DNA of 64,000 nt from an uncultured Methanomicrobiales archaeon. Its GTDB lineage: Archaea; Halobacteriota; Methanomicrobia; Methanomicrobiales; Methanospirillaceae. The first letter of the stretch is position 1; each line of letters starts with the position of its first letter. The notes below the pieces were generated by a model. It did no database searches, was not told the DNA's origin, and saw only the letters and a program-made list of their open reading frames with translations. The stretch covers positions 62,001 through 126,000 of the forward strand of contig CAILCG010000024.1 in NCBI GenBank assembly GCA_903832665.1. The letters are read 5' to 3'. The position numbers and the translations under genes are program-made. Shown here in pieces: positions 42,091 through 51,780 of the stretch.

Positions 42091-43113
42091 TCAGTTCTTC
42101 TGGTAGAAGCTCAAGTCGAAGAGATCCGCCTGGGTCAGGGATTTCTTGATGTAGCCGAGGTTGTACTGGATCTTGGCATAGTCAAGGACCGGAGCGACAA
42201 TAATATTGGGATCCGATGCCCAGTTGCCGTCCCATTCCTTGAGCGAGGCCTTCACGTCTTCGAGTTTTGCACCGGTCTTGTCGGCAAAGATTGCTGCTGC
42301 TTCATCCGTATTCGCCAGGTTGAATGCAACTGCCTTGTCATTGGTCTTGATGATCTGCCGGACAATCTCCGGGTGCTCCCGGATCAGCTTGCCGCTGACA
42401 ACAAGGACACAGCAGGTGTGGTTGGGGTACATCTCACCGGAGCGGACCACGATCTTGCCCTTGCCCTGGTTGACGACAACACTGGGAGAGGGGGTCGGCA
42501 GGAAGACACCGTCGACTTTGCCGGCAATGATGGCCGTGACTGCGTCACCGGGATTCATGCCCTTGAGGATGACATCCTTGTCAGGAGTGAGGTTGTTCTG
42601 CTGGAGCCAGTTGCGCAGGACCGTATCCTGGATGGTGCCGGCGGGGAAGGTAGCGATCGTGAGACCCTTGAGATTCTGGGGGCTCGTGTAATTGAGATCG
42701 TTTCGGATCACGAGATCGGAACCCTGGGTGTTGACACCGGCTACAATCTTGGCGTCGAGCCCGGTAGCAACTGCACTCAGGACCGGGGCTGCACCAACGT
42801 ACGCGACATCGATATCGCCGGAAAGCATGGCCGCCATTTCAGGAGCGCCGGTCGGGAAGACCTTGTCGCTGACGTTCTGGACGCCAAGGGGTGCGAGATC
42901 CTGCGCCCACCAGCCTTTGTTCATTGCAGTGATCTCTGCCATCTGGTGCGTGCTGGGCTGGTACCCGATCCGGAGTTCCTTGATCGGGGCGGCTGATGCC
43001 GCAGGGGCACCGGTCGTGGTCGGGGTTGTTGCGGCCGGCTGGGTGCAACCGGCGGTGATCAGTAAGAGGGCAATCGCGATGAGAGCAAAAACCGTAATCT
43101 TCTGCAGTTTCAT
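42091..43113 (-). CDS. ABC importer substrate-binding lipoprotein (SsuA/NrtA/TauA-type)
   Basis: This 340-residue protein has a signal peptide with lipobox ITAGC (about residues 1-22) and a Thr/Pro/Ala linker. The NMT1/SsuA-like domain has IGYQPSTHQMAEITAMNKGW, FPTGAPEMAAMLSGDIDVAY and DAVTAIIAGKVDGVFLP. ATG 43113 is used; ATG 43119 adds two residues. It is first in the operon, with a gap of about 130 bases before the permease. The binding-site residues do not allow a clear choice between sulfonate, taurine, nitrate or a thiamine precursor. Confidence 0.93.
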   Translation of the reverse strand: MKLQKITVFALIAIALLLITAGCTQPAATTPTTTGAPAASAAPIKELRIGYQPSTHQMAEITAMNKGWWAQDLAPLGVQNVSDKVFPTGAPEMAAMLSGDIDVAYVGAAPVLSAVATGLDAKIVAGVNTQGSDLVIRNDLNYTSPQNLKGLTIATFPAGTIQDTVLRNWLQQNNLTPDKDVILKGMNPGDAVTAIIAGKVDGVFLPTPSPSVVVNQGKGKIVVRSGEMYPNHTCCVLVVSGKLIREHPEIVRQIIKTNDKAVAFNLANTDEAAAIFADKTGAKLEDVKASLKEWDGNWASDPNIIVAPVLDYAKIQYNLGYIKKSLTQADLFDLSFYQKN

Positions 43114-43157
43114 GATCACGTGTTACTCTGCCGGTAATAAAAAGTGTCACCATGCGG

Positions 43158-43169
43158 CTATATTTATCC
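43158..43169 (-). promoter_or_regulatory. TATA box of the importer operon
   Basis: On the minus strand GGATAAATATAG lies about 45-55 bases before the binding-protein start, at a usual distance for an archaeal TATA box. Confidence 0.6.
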
Positions 43170-43227
43170 GCCTTTTGTAGAATTTTCCAGGAAATAATTT
43201 TACTTTGAGGATATATTATTGCTAAAA

Positions 43228-43247
43228 TTGTCCACAACTGGGGACAA
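43228..43247. promoter_or_regulatory. Inverted-repeat operator in the divergent region
   Basis: TTGTCC and GGACAA (positions 43228-43233 and 43242-43247) form a perfect inverted pair with eight bases between, flanked by A/T-rich matches. It is midway between the importer operon and the HTH gene, so it could be that regulator's binding site. Confidence 0.5.
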
Positions 43248-43313
43248 AATTTCCCGGAATTTTATACAATTGAGGAAGAATTAATCAATAATTACCCTTA
43301 TTGTATCTGTTAT

Positions 43314-43844
43314 ATGGTTCAGGTGGATCCCATTGACCGTCTCATGCGCGCAGCGCTGAGCTCCGATGACGAGTTCGTAACAACCCTCAACGATCTCCTC
43401 CGGCACGACCTGCGTATCAGCATGCGGGAACTTTCGGAAAAGAGCGGGATCGCCCAGAGTTCTCTGTACAAGATCCTGCATGGAAGATCTCCCAACCTCT
43501 CCACGCTCAGGGCGATCATTCGTGCTCTCCGCCAGTTGTATCACGTGGGGGACGAGGCCTTCATCGGTCTGATCCTCGCCCGCCCTGTCCTGGAAAGTGT
43601 TGAGGAACGGGTCACCGAGATTGACGGTCACCGGATGCGGGTGCGGGAATATCCCGTGCATACCATGGTGGATGCGATCGTTGCGGCGGTCCGGGCGGAG
43701 CGGGAGGGCGCGATTGCGATTGTCTGCGCTCCTATTGTATCGAGCGTGATCGAACAGATTGTCCGGGTGCCGGTTGCGACGATCATCCCGCGGGAATCGG
43801 TGCAGGCCGCGATCGAGCTTGCGGCCAAAAAGGCGTGGATTTAA
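43314..43844 (+). CDS. HTH transcriptional regulator
   Basis: This protein of 176 residues has an N-terminal helix-turn-helix (residues 30-75; ISMRELSEKSGIAQSSLYKI, then LSTLRAIIRALRQL). Residues 95-176 form a small alpha/beta domain (VREYPVHTMVDAIVAAVRAE, then IAIVCAPIVSSVIEQIV) that might bind a ligand. It faces the importer operon and overlaps the raw argH frame by a few bases. It probably controls the importer and maybe itself. Confidence 0.85.
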   Translation: MVQVDPIDRLMRAALSSDDEFVTTLNDLLRHDLRISMRELSEKSGIAQSSLYKILHGRSPNLSTLRAIIRALRQLYHVGDEAFIGLILARPVLESVEERVTEIDGHRMRVREYPVHTMVDAIVAAVRAEREGAIAIVCAPIVSSVIEQIVRVPVATIIPRESVQAAIELAAKKAWI

Positions 43845-43888
43845 TCAGTCCGCCACCAAAAAGAAGAGTACTATTGGTGGGTAAACGG

Positions 43889-45370
43889 ATGCGAACCGAC
43901 GTTGTGAGACTGGGGCGCCTTTCAGGAGAGAGGACCGGAGAGATGATGCAGTTTCTCTCCTCTATGCATGCCGACCGCTGCATTGCCGATGCAGATGTGC
44001 TCGTGGATATCGCTCATGTGCTGATGCTGGACAGGCAGAAGGTCATTGAGCACGAGATCACCCGGCAGCTCCTCCCGGCATTGCTGGTGTTGCACGATGA
44101 GGGAATTCCCGAAGAGGTCTTCGATGACCGGTTCGAGGATGTGCATGCCGGGATCGAAGCGATGCTGATCGAGTCCGTTGGCGTTGATGTCGGTGGGCGG
44201 ATGCACATGGGACGGTCCCGCAACGATGAGGTTGCCACCTGCATCCGGATCAAGCTGCGCGACGACCTGCTCAAGCAGATGGCAGCGCTTGTAAAAGTGC
44301 GCGAGGTGCTCGTTGCCCTTGCGGAGAAGCACAGGGATACGGTCATGCCCGGGTTCACCCACCTCCAGCATGCCCAGCCCACCACGCTCGCCCACCACCT
44401 GCTCGCGTACGAGCAGATGTACTCGCGTGACTTTGACCGGCTCCGGGATGCGTACACACGGGTGAACCTCTCCCCGCTCGGTGCAGCAGCCTTTGCCTCG
44501 ACCGGGTATCCCATCAACCGGGAACTCACCGCCCGCCTGCTCGGGTTCGACGGACTCGTGACAAACACGATGGACGCAGTGGCTAGCCGGGACTTTGCGC
44601 TCGAAGTGCTCGCGGACCTCTCGATCCTGATGGCCAACACGAGCCGGCTCTGCGAGGAACTGATCATCTGGAGCACTTCCTTTGTAAAGTTCGTCTCGCT
44701 GGACGATGCCTTCTGCTCCACCTCCTCCATCATGCCCCAGAAGAAGAACCCCGACACTGCCGAGATCATGCGGGCCAAGAGCGGCTCGGTCTTCGGCGCG
44801 TACTCGGCTGCCATGATGACGGTCAAGGGACTTCCCATGAGCTACAACCGCGACCTCCAGGAGTTCACCCCCAATATCTGGCGGGGCATGCACGATACCA
44901 AGGCCTGCCTGCGCCTGCTCATCGATATGCTCGCGAGCGCGACATTCGATACGGAGCGGATGAAGCAAGAGGCGGCCAAAGGATTTTCCACCGCAACCGA
45001 ACTCGCCGACACGCTGGTCAGGAACTATGGCCTACCGTTCCGCACTGCCCACAATATTGTCGGCCGGGCGGTCCAGAAAGGCGACCTCTCGCTCGCGACT
45101 CTCGATGCCGCAGCGCAGGAGCTCGGCGCCGGTCTTTCCCTCACGGCAAAGGGACTCACGCAGGAGAAGATCGATGAGGCCCTCGATGCGGTCCACTCGG
45201 TCGCGTTACGCAGGGCACCCGGGGGCCCGGCTCCCTTTGCCACAAAGATTGCCCTTGAGGAATGCCGGAAACTGCTTGACCGGGATTCTGCCCTGGTTGA
45301 CGAGCGGCTGGCGAAACTGTCAACCGCAAAGGATGAACTCATCGCGGACGCCCGGAGGCTGGTAGCATAA
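43889..45370 (+). CDS. argH: Argininosuccinate lyase
   Basis: This 493-residue enzyme converts argininosuccinate to arginine and fumarate, the last step of arginine synthesis. It keeps GGRMHMGRSRNDEVAT, HLQHAQPTTLAHHLLAYEQM and the fumarase-superfamily signature SSIMPQKKNPDTAE. ATG 43889 gives the family N-terminus (MRTDVVRLGRLSGERTGEMM); the frame open from 43835 overlaps the regulator. It is cytosolic. It heads a run of tightly spaced genes on the plus strand. Confidence 0.97.
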   Translation: MRTDVVRLGRLSGERTGEMMQFLSSMHADRCIADADVLVDIAHVLMLDRQKVIEHEITRQLLPALLVLHDEGIPEEVFDDRFEDVHAGIEAMLIESVGVDVGGRMHMGRSRNDEVATCIRIKLRDDLLKQMAALVKVREVLVALAEKHRDTVMPGFTHLQHAQPTTLAHHLLAYEQMYSRDFDRLRDAYTRVNLSPLGAAAFASTGYPINRELTARLLGFDGLVTNTMDAVASRDFALEVLADLSILMANTSRLCEELIIWSTSFVKFVSLDDAFCSTSSIMPQKKNPDTAEIMRAKSGSVFGAYSAAMMTVKGLPMSYNRDLQEFTPNIWRGMHDTKACLRLLIDMLASATFDTERMKQEAAKGFSTATELADTLVRNYGLPFRTAHNIVGRAVQKGDLSLATLDAAAQELGAGLSLTAKGLTQEKIDEALDAVHSVALRRAPGGPAPFATKIALEECRKLLDRDSALVDERLAKLSTAKDELIADARRLVA

Positions 45371-45378
45371 CTGCCGCC

Positions 45379-46605
45379 ATGAATTCCGGTGACCTTGTCT
45401 CGTGCGAGTACGGGGGCAAGACCCACAAGGGAATTTTCATCACGAGCCGGGACGGCATGGCCGTAGTCAAGCTCAGTTCAGGGTACAATATCGGGGTCCC
45501 CCCGGTATCCTGCACCTGCATTGAATCACCGGTCCCTACTCCTCCGCGGACACGCGAGGTGAACAAGACCGCGGGGCTGCCGGACCTCTCCATCATTTCA
45601 ACCGGCGGAACCATCGCGAGCCGGATCGATTACCGGACCGGCTCGGTCTCCAGCCAGTTCGACGCGAGCGATATCCTGACGGCGATTCCCGAACTTGCGC
45701 AGATCGCCAATTACCGCACCCTTCCGCTTGCCGCGATCCTCTCCGAGAATATGACGCCGGTGATCTGGCAGGAACTGGCCCGGGCGATATATGCGGAGAT
45801 TAAGAACGGGGCAAAAGGGATCATCGTCACGCACGGCACCGACACGATGGCCTACAGTGCCGCTGCGATCAGTTTCATGATCGACACGCCCATCCCGATC
45901 ATCTTTGTCGGCTCGCAGCGTTCCGCGGACCGGCCGTCCAGCGACAATGCGATGAATGCCGTCTGTGCCGCAGCGGCAGCAACGAGCGATCTCGGTGAAG
46001 TTGCGGTTGTCATGCATGCGACTACCAACGATGACACCTGCGCCATCCACCGGGGCACCCGGGTGCGCAAGATGCACACCTCGCGCCGCGATGCCTTCCA
46101 GAGCATGGGCCTGCCGGCCATAGGCTCGGTTGCGTTCCCCTCGCAGGCAGTCACCCTGGCACCGGGGGCAGTCCGGCGCGGCACTGATGCCCTCGCCATT
46201 CATGATACCCTGGAACCACACTGCGCTCTCCTGCAGTTCTACCCGGGCATGTCGCCGGATATCTTACGGGCTTATGAATGCTACAAGGGGCTCGTCCTCT
46301 CGGGCACCGGGCTCGGGCACGTGAGTACCCTGCTCATCCCGGCCATACGGGAACTGGTAGCGGCGGGCACGCTGGTCGTGATGACCTCGCAGTGCATGCA
46401 CGGGCGGGTCTGCGACCGGGTGTACGATACCGGGCGCGATCTCCTGAATGCCGGAGTCATAGAGGGCGGCGATATGCTCCCCGAAGTGGCGCTCGTGAAA
46501 CTGATGTGGGTGCTGGGCAATGAAAAGGATCCGGCAAAAGCGGCTGCGATGATGGCAACCGATCTCAAGGGCGAGTTAAACCGGAGGTCTGCTCATGGAT
46601 TATAA
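45379..46605 (+). CDS. gatD: Glu-tRNA(Gln) amidotransferase subunit D
   Basis: GatD releases ammonia from asparagine or glutamine for the archaeal GatDE amidotransferase, which makes Gln-tRNA(Gln). The 408-residue protein has an N-terminal barrel (residues 1-60) and an L-asparaginase domain with the first active-site ISTGGTIAS near residue 74 and the second VTHGTDTMAYSA near 154. It begins eight bases after argH and overlaps gatE by 11 bases, so both are coupled. Confidence 0.97.
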   Translation: MNSGDLVSCEYGGKTHKGIFITSRDGMAVVKLSSGYNIGVPPVSCTCIESPVPTPPRTREVNKTAGLPDLSIISTGGTIASRIDYRTGSVSSQFDASDILTAIPELAQIANYRTLPLAAILSENMTPVIWQELARAIYAEIKNGAKGIIVTHGTDTMAYSAAAISFMIDTPIPIIFVGSQRSADRPSSDNAMNAVCAAAAATSDLGEVAVVMHATTNDDTCAIHRGTRVRKMHTSRRDAFQSMGLPAIGSVAFPSQAVTLAPGAVRRGTDALAIHDTLEPHCALLQFYPGMSPDILRAYECYKGLVLSGTGLGHVSTLLIPAIRELVAAGTLVVMTSQCMHGRVCDRVYDTGRDLLNAGVIEGGDMLPEVALVKLMWVLGNEKDPAKAAAMMATDLKGELNRRSAHGL

Positions 46606-48445
46606 GGCGCTGGGACTGGTTGCGGGGATCGAGATCCACCAGCAGCTCGATACCAAAGAGAAACTCTTCTGCCATTGCCCGACCTGCCTCCGCGAAGTAG
46701 AGGAGCACAGCGGGGAGTTCTTCCGCTACCTCCGGGCCACCGAGAGCGAGATGGGCGAGATCGACCGGGCCGCAAAGGAAGAGATGAAGCGCGACCGGAA
46801 GTTCCTGTACTATACGTACGACACCACCTGCCTGGTCGAGAACGATGAGGAGCCCCCGGCACCGCTCAATGATGAAGCACTCGCGGTCTGCCTGACGATC
46901 GGCAAGATGTTTGGCATGACTGCCATCCCGCAGGTCCACGTGATGCGCAAGCTTGTCATCGACGGTTCGAACACGAGCGGGTTCCAGCGCACGGCACTCG
47001 TCGCGGTCAAGGGCGCCCTGCCGAACGGCGGAGAGATCGAAACGATCTGCCTTGAAGAGGAGGCGGCCCAGCGGGTGAAAGACGATCACTTCTCGCTCGA
47101 CCGGCTCGGTATCCCCCTGATCGAGATCACCACCTCGCCCTGCATGCACACTCCCGAAGAGGTGCAGAAGGTGGCTGAGTACATCGGCATGGTGCTGCGC
47201 TCGACCGGGAAGGTGAAGCGCGGGATCGGCACGATCCGTCAGGACGTGAACATCTCGATTGCCAGTGGGGCACGGGTCGAGATCAAGGGCGTGCAGGAAC
47301 TCGATCTCATCGCAGATGTTGTAAAGCGCGAGGTCCGGCGGCAGCAGACCCTGCTTGCCATCCGCGACGAACTGCGGACGCGGAATGCATCGGTTGCCCA
47401 TGCAACATCACAGGATGTGACCGGTATCTTCAAAGAGACCAAATCAACGGTCCTGAAGAAAGCAAAGCGGATCTCGGCCATCACGCTCAAAGGATTTGCC
47501 GGTCTGGTAGGCCGCGAACTCCAGCCGGGCCGCCGGCTTGGCAGCGAGATGTCGGATTATGCCAAGAAATGCGGGGTGGGCGGGATCTTCCACACCGATG
47601 AACTGCCGGCCTATGGCGTGACGGCAGAAGAAGTCGCTGTGCTGCGCAGCCACATGTGCGCGGAAGAGCAGGACTGCGTCATCCTTGTTTCCAGTGCAAA
47701 CGAGAAACAGGCCGCATGTGCGCTCAACCAGGTGATCATCCGGGCAGGCATGGCACTATCGGATACTCCCGTTCCGGAAGAGACGCGGAAGATGCTCGAG
47801 GAAGGCAGTACCGCATACATGCGCCCGCTGCCCGGGGCCGCGAGGATGTACCCGGAGACGGATGTCCTGCCGGTCGTTATCGGCAAAGATCGCTGGGACG
47901 CCGTTGTCGTGCCGGAACTGCTGAAGCACAAGGCCGGACGGTACGCAAAGGACTATGGAATTGACTTGAATTATGCCCTCCAGCTGGCGGCATCCGACAA
48001 GCTGCCGCTCTTCGAGCGAGCGGTCCGGGAAAAGATCAAGCCCAAGCTGGCCGCCTTCACCCTCCTCTCCGCCGTAACCGAACTCCGGCGAGAAGGCGTT
48101 GAGATGCGGGCGGTAACAGACGAGAGTTATCTCGCGGTCTGGCACGCGGTGGAGGATGGCCGGGCAGCAAAGGAAGCAATTCCGGCACTCCTCCGCGGCA
48201 TTGCCGGGGGCAGTACTGTAGAGGCTGCGCTTGCCGAACTCGCTCCCGCAGTCTCGCGCGCAGAACTCGAGACCGTCGTAAGAAAGATCATTGCAGCCCG
48301 TTCAGACTTTGTAAAAGAAAAAGGCAAAGCAGCACTCGGACCCCTCATGGGCCTCGTGATGGAAGAAGTGCGTGGCTCGGTTGACGGCAAGCTGGTCAGC
48401 GAGGTCCTGCGAAAAGAGATCGACGCGGCTGTTGCCGGGAAGTGA
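46595..48445 (+). CDS. gatE: Glu-tRNA(Gln) amidotransferase subunit E
   Basis: This 616-residue GatB-related subunit phosphorylates Glu-tRNA and uses ammonia from GatD. It has LVAGIEIHQQLDTKEKLFCH and the GatB/E signature region around LDRLGIPLIEITTSP. The middle holds an AspRS-like insertion, and the C-terminal 150 residues are the YqeY-like tRNA-binding tail. Length matches archaeal GatE. Confidence 0.97.
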   Translation: MDYKALGLVAGIEIHQQLDTKEKLFCHCPTCLREVEEHSGEFFRYLRATESEMGEIDRAAKEEMKRDRKFLYYTYDTTCLVENDEEPPAPLNDEALAVCLTIGKMFGMTAIPQVHVMRKLVIDGSNTSGFQRTALVAVKGALPNGGEIETICLEEEAAQRVKDDHFSLDRLGIPLIEITTSPCMHTPEEVQKVAEYIGMVLRSTGKVKRGIGTIRQDVNISIASGARVEIKGVQELDLIADVVKREVRRQQTLLAIRDELRTRNASVAHATSQDVTGIFKETKSTVLKKAKRISAITLKGFAGLVGRELQPGRRLGSEMSDYAKKCGVGGIFHTDELPAYGVTAEEVAVLRSHMCAEEQDCVILVSSANEKQAACALNQVIIRAGMALSDTPVPEETRKMLEEGSTAYMRPLPGAARMYPETDVLPVVIGKDRWDAVVVPELLKHKAGRYAKDYGIDLNYALQLAASDKLPLFERAVREKIKPKLAAFTLLSAVTELRREGVEMRAVTDESYLAVWHAVEDGRAAKEAIPALLRGIAGGSTVEAALAELAPAVSRAELETVVRKIIAARSDFVKEKGKAALGPLMGLVMEEVRGSVDGKLVSEVLRKEIDAAVAGK

Positions 48446-48531
48446 CAAATCCACCCTTTTATTCGCGGGGATCTCTTTTCAGGCGCGAACATTTATGAGT
48501 GGTGGGGCAGAATTAGATAAGGAGTTTGATT

Positions 48532-48867
48532 ATGGGCAAGACAGGCACAACAATATGGGCACAGGTTAAGGGAGTAAAAGGTAAGATCAGGCTCGTTCCG
48601 AAGAAGGAAGGTCTGGCAAAGACTCCCGGCCCGAACCAGCGGTTCAAGGCAGGCGCAAACGTCAAGCAGATCGATGCGGCTGCTGAAGCATTACAGGGTC
48701 GCGGCGGAAAACGCGGCGGAAGCAAGGGCGGCAGGCGCGGAGGCAGCAGGGGCGACAGGTCCGGCGGCTCCGGTATGAACGAGTCCACGGCAAACCCGAT
48801 GATCCGCAGACGCATGGCCAGACCCAAGGTCTCCGCCCTCGGTGCAAAGGCCAAGTCTGCACGGTAA
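48532..48867 (+). CDS. DUF5350-type basic protein
   Basis: This protein of 111 residues starts at ATG 48532 (MGKTGTTIWAQVKGVKGKIR); an ATG at 48526 adds two residues. A basic N-terminal region of about 55 residues is followed by a Gly/Arg/Ser-rich stretch (residues 62-85) and an Arg-rich tail. Composition suggests RNA or ribosome binding. It matches what I know as DUF5350, found in methanogens, but the assignment rests on memory. Confidence 0.75.
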   Translation: MGKTGTTIWAQVKGVKGKIRLVPKKEGLAKTPGPNQRFKAGANVKQIDAAAEALQGRGGKRGGSKGGRRGGSRGDRSGGSGMNESTANPMIRRRMARPKVSALGAKAKSAR

Positions 48868-48996
48868 TATGAGTTAAAAATACTACGATACGCCCGTGAC
48901 GGGTGGACACACGGATCCACCCAATCAGGTTTTTTTGAACTGTTTTTTGAGATTTTGTCTGGCGTCAAGGATAACAATCTTTTATCCGCAACAACT

Positions 48997-49362
48997 ATGG
49001 TGAGTATGGATCTCAAGACTGCAGTCAGAAGCTACCAGTTCGGAGAGAAGGCAAAATCCGAACTGATCATGGTATCCCAGTTCTGCGTTGCATTGACCGG
49101 GTTTTCAGAAACCGAGCGTGCTGGCGGACGCCGGATGCTCCTCATGCAGATGGAGGCAACCCGCAATGAACTCCAGTTTGCATTCAAGAGCACCGGGCTG
49201 AGCGAGTTTTCAAAAGCTATCAATGCTCTCTCAGAAGCGATCTCACTTATCGAGAGCAACCAGTTTGATGAGGCATCGCAGAAAGTTGCGGTTGCAATCA
49301 GCGCATCCACGACGCCGGCACAGGAAGCATGGCAGGTTTTATCAGAACATGGACTCCTCTGA
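48997..49362 (+). CDS. Conserved helical protein
   Basis: About 121 residues from ATG 48997 (ATG 49006 is an alternative). It is mostly alpha-helical, with MVSQFCVALTGFSETER and ELQFAFKSTGLSEFSKAINA. No domain is recognised. It overlaps the nitroreductase start by 14 bases, implying cotranslation. Confidence 0.75.
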   Translation: MVSMDLKTAVRSYQFGEKAKSELIMVSQFCVALTGFSETERAGGRRMLLMQMEATRNELQFAFKSTGLSEFSKAINALSEAISLIESNQFDEASQKVAVAISASTTPAQEAWQVLSEHGLL

Positions 49363-49876
49363 ATTTTTAGGATTTCTCACTGGCCGCTCTTCGGTGCGCG
49401 AGTACGATGAGACCCCCCTGACCCAGGACGAGATCGATTATCTCGTCACTTGTGCAGGAACCGCGCCAAGTGCCGGCAATCTGGAATCCTGGGATGTCGT
49501 GGTGGTGACGGATGAAAACATCCGGGCTGCGCTCGCGGAGGCTGCGCTCGACCAGGCGCATATCGAAAAGGCGCCTGCGATCTTTGTCGTATGCGCAAAC
49601 TATGTCCGCGCCATGTCGCGGTACGGGGATCGCGGGATCCTGTACGGGCTGGAAGATGCCTCGATCGCATGCACCTATATGATGCTCGCAGCGCATGCCC
49701 GCCGCCTCCAGTCCTGCTGGACCGGGGCTTTTGATGATGAGGCAGTGCGCGAAGTCCTCGCTCTCCCCCCGCACATTCGTCCGGTCTCCCTGCTTGCCGT
49801 GGGCAGAGGTCATCCCCCGCCCCAGCTTACCGGGCGCATGGCCGAGGGAGAACACGTGCACCTGAATACATGGTAA
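49349..49876 (+). CDS. Nitroreductase-family protein
   Basis: The protein has 175 residues from ATG 49349, inside the preceding gene. It has the FMN-binding N-terminus RRS-like [10 protein letters not shown] and the conserved [18 protein letters not shown], then a C-terminal core with [11 protein letters not shown]. Members reduce nitro groups, quinones or flavins using NAD(P)H. Confidence 0.9.
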   Translation: MDSSEFLGFLTGRSSVREYDETPLTQDEIDYLVTCAGTAPSAGNLESWDVVVVTDENIRAALAEAALDQAHIEKAPAIFVVCANYVRAMSRYGDRGILYGLEDASIACTYMMLAAHARRLQSCWTGAFDDEAVREVLALPPHIRPVSLLAVGRGHPPPQLTGRMAEGEHVHLNTW

Positions 49877-49886
49877 TGGAGTAATT

Positions 49887-50225
49887 ATGCCAGATTATGT
49901 TGTAACCATCGAATCCGCATGGCTTGTCCGCGACGTCAAAACACTCGACGACGCGATCGGGATTGCCATCAGCGAAGCGGGGAAGCGCCTGAATCCCCAG
50001 GCAAAGTTTGTAGAAGTCGAGGCGGGATTTTTAGCCTGCCCCTACTGTGAAGAGACCCTGTCAAGTGCCATCGTGGTGGCAGATACCGCCCTTGTGGGGC
50101 TCGTGCTGGAGATGAAAGTCTTCCGGGCCGAGACTGCGGAGCATGCAGGCCGGATCGCCAAGCAGACGATTGGTAAAGCCCTGCGGGACATCCCCCTGAA
50201 GTTACTGGATGTGCAGGAACAATGA
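49887..50225 (+). CDS. UPF0212 (DUF555) protein
   Basis: This 112-residue archaeal protein has an ACPYC zinc-binding-like pair near residue 51 and conserved ends ([20 protein letters not shown], then LLDVQEQ). The function is unknown. It overlaps the kinase start as ATGA. Confidence 0.9.
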   Translation: MPDYVVTIESAWLVRDVKTLDDAIGIAISEAGKRLNPQAKFVEVEAGFLACPYCEETLSSAIVVADTALVGLVLEMKVFRAETAEHAGRIAKQTIGKALRDIPLKLLDVQEQ

Positions 50226-51121
50226 TCCATATTGTCGGGCACACGGCCATCGACCACATCTCCCGGGTGGCCCATCTCCCGGCGAAGAACTGCTCGACCC
50301 ATATCGCCGACCGGCAGATCTATTTCGGCGGCGGTGCGGCAAATATTGCGGCAGGAATCGCGATGCTGGGCGAGCAGGTCACGCTGGTCTCCTGCATTGG
50401 CGATGATTTCACCGGAAGCGATTATGAACGCTGGATGAAAAAACTCGGTGTTGAGCCGCAGTTTTTCATGGTGCCGGGCACCCATACCCCGACCGCGTTC
50501 ATGTTCACCGATGACGAGGGGGACCAGATGACGTTCTTCGAATGGGGGGCTTCGAAAGCATTCTCCTATTCGGCAGCGCCTTCCCTCCCGTTTGTCCACA
50601 TGGCAACCGCGGATCCGAATTTCAACTGCCGGATTGCCGAGCGAAGCGAGTTTGCCTCGTTCGATCCGGGCCAGGATGTCTTCTACTATTCTAAAGAGCA
50701 GCTCGAAACGATCATCGCGAATATCAATGTCCTCTTTGCCAACCAGCATGAGGTAAAGCAGATGTGCGATACGCTGGGCATCACCCGGCAGACGCTGATC
50801 GGCCGGGTGGACACGGCAATCTTCACCATGAGCGGTGACGGGAGCACGCTCTACACGAAAGGAAAGGAGCACTTCGTCCCGGTCGTCCCGGTCAAACTCG
50901 CGGATCCCACGGGAGCCGGCGATGCCTATCGCGCCGGGTTCCTCTCGGCATATGTACGCGGTTTCACCCCCGTCACCTGCTGCAAGATCGGCACGGTTAC
51001 GGCCTCGTTCGTGGTCGAACACGTGGGCTGCCAGACGCACCTGCCGGACTGGACTGCGACGAAGGAGCGGTACCAGCAGCATTTCGGCACCCTTGATATG
51101 CCAAAAACAACAGGAGTATAA
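50222..51121 (+). CDS. PfkB-family carbohydrate kinase
   Basis: This 299-residue kinase has the N-terminal [17 protein letters not shown] and the C-terminal catalytic [18 protein letters not shown] with Asp as base. It may act on a sugar, nucleoside or sugar phosphate; the lid differs too much to name it. It is translationally coupled to the UPF0212 gene. Confidence 0.92.
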   Translation: MIHIVGHTAIDHISRVAHLPAKNCSTHIADRQIYFGGGAANIAAGIAMLGEQVTLVSCIGDDFTGSDYERWMKKLGVEPQFFMVPGTHTPTAFMFTDDEGDQMTFFEWGASKAFSYSAAPSLPFVHMATADPNFNCRIAERSEFASFDPGQDVFYYSKEQLETIIANINVLFANQHEVKQMCDTLGITRQTLIGRVDTAIFTMSGDGSTLYTKGKEHFVPVVPVKLADPTGAGDAYRAGFLSAYVRGFTPVTCCKIGTVTASFVVEHVGCQTHLPDWTATKERYQQHFGTLDMPKTTGV

Positions 51122-51123
51122 AC

Positions 51124-51780
51124 ATGAGCTGGGCGGCACTAACCTCCGGGGGAAAGGACTCGATCCTGTCGATCCAGAAGGCGATTGACAGCGGAAAGGA
51201 GGTGCGGTACATGGTGACGGCCCGTCCGAAGAACCGCGACTCCTACATGTTCCATTCGGCCAATCTCGATGCGGTCCCGGTCATTGCCCGGGCCGCCGGG
51301 ATGGAGTACGTGGAGATCGAGACCCACGGGCGCAAGGAAGAAGAGCTTGCGGATCTCGAAGCCGGGCTTGCCGCTCTCGATATCGAGGGGGTCATTGCCG
51401 GTGCCGTTGCATCGGAATACCAGGCAGTCCGGGTCAAGACGATCACCGACAAACTCGGCGCTGAACTTTTCACACCGCTCTGGCACATGGATACGGAACT
51501 GTTGTTGCGGGAAGTGGCAGCCCGGATGGATGCGATGCTCATTGTCACTGCGGCAGAAGGGCTCGACGAGAGTTTCCTTGGGGCACATTTCAATGAAGAG
51601 CTTATCAGCCGGCTTAAACGAGTCGCGGCTGCAAGAAGGATCAATCTTGCCGGGGAGGGCGGGGAATATGAGAGTCTCACGCTCAATGCACCGTTCTTCT
51701 CCCGGCCCATCACGTACACAACCCGGGAGATCCGGTCCTTACCCGACCGGCATGAACTGGTTCTCGGAGGATTTGCTTAA
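51124..51780 (+). CDS. Diphthine-ammonia ligase family protein (Dph6/DUF71)
   Basis: The 218-residue protein opens with the PP-loop SGGKDSILSI (residues 8-17) and has the archaeal/eukaryal DUF71 EGGEYESLTLNAP segment near residue 180. The family finishes diphthamide on elongation factor 2 with ATP and ammonia. It begins two bases after the kinase stop and ends one base before DUF2070. Confidence 0.92.
   Translation: MSWAALTSGGKDSILSIQKAIDSGKEVRYMVTARPKNRDSYMFHSANLDAVPVIARAAGMEYVEIETHGRKEEELADLEAGLAALDIEGVIAGAVASEYQAVRVKTITDKLGAELFTPLWHMDTELLLREVAARMDAMLIVTAAEGLDESFLGAHFNEELISRLKRVAAARRINLAGEGGEYESLTLNAPFFSRPITYTTREIRSLPDRHELVLGGFA

Noticed and set aside
43922-44968. 348-codon minus frame in argH
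   Set aside because: argH is certain on the plus strand; the minus frame has no domain.
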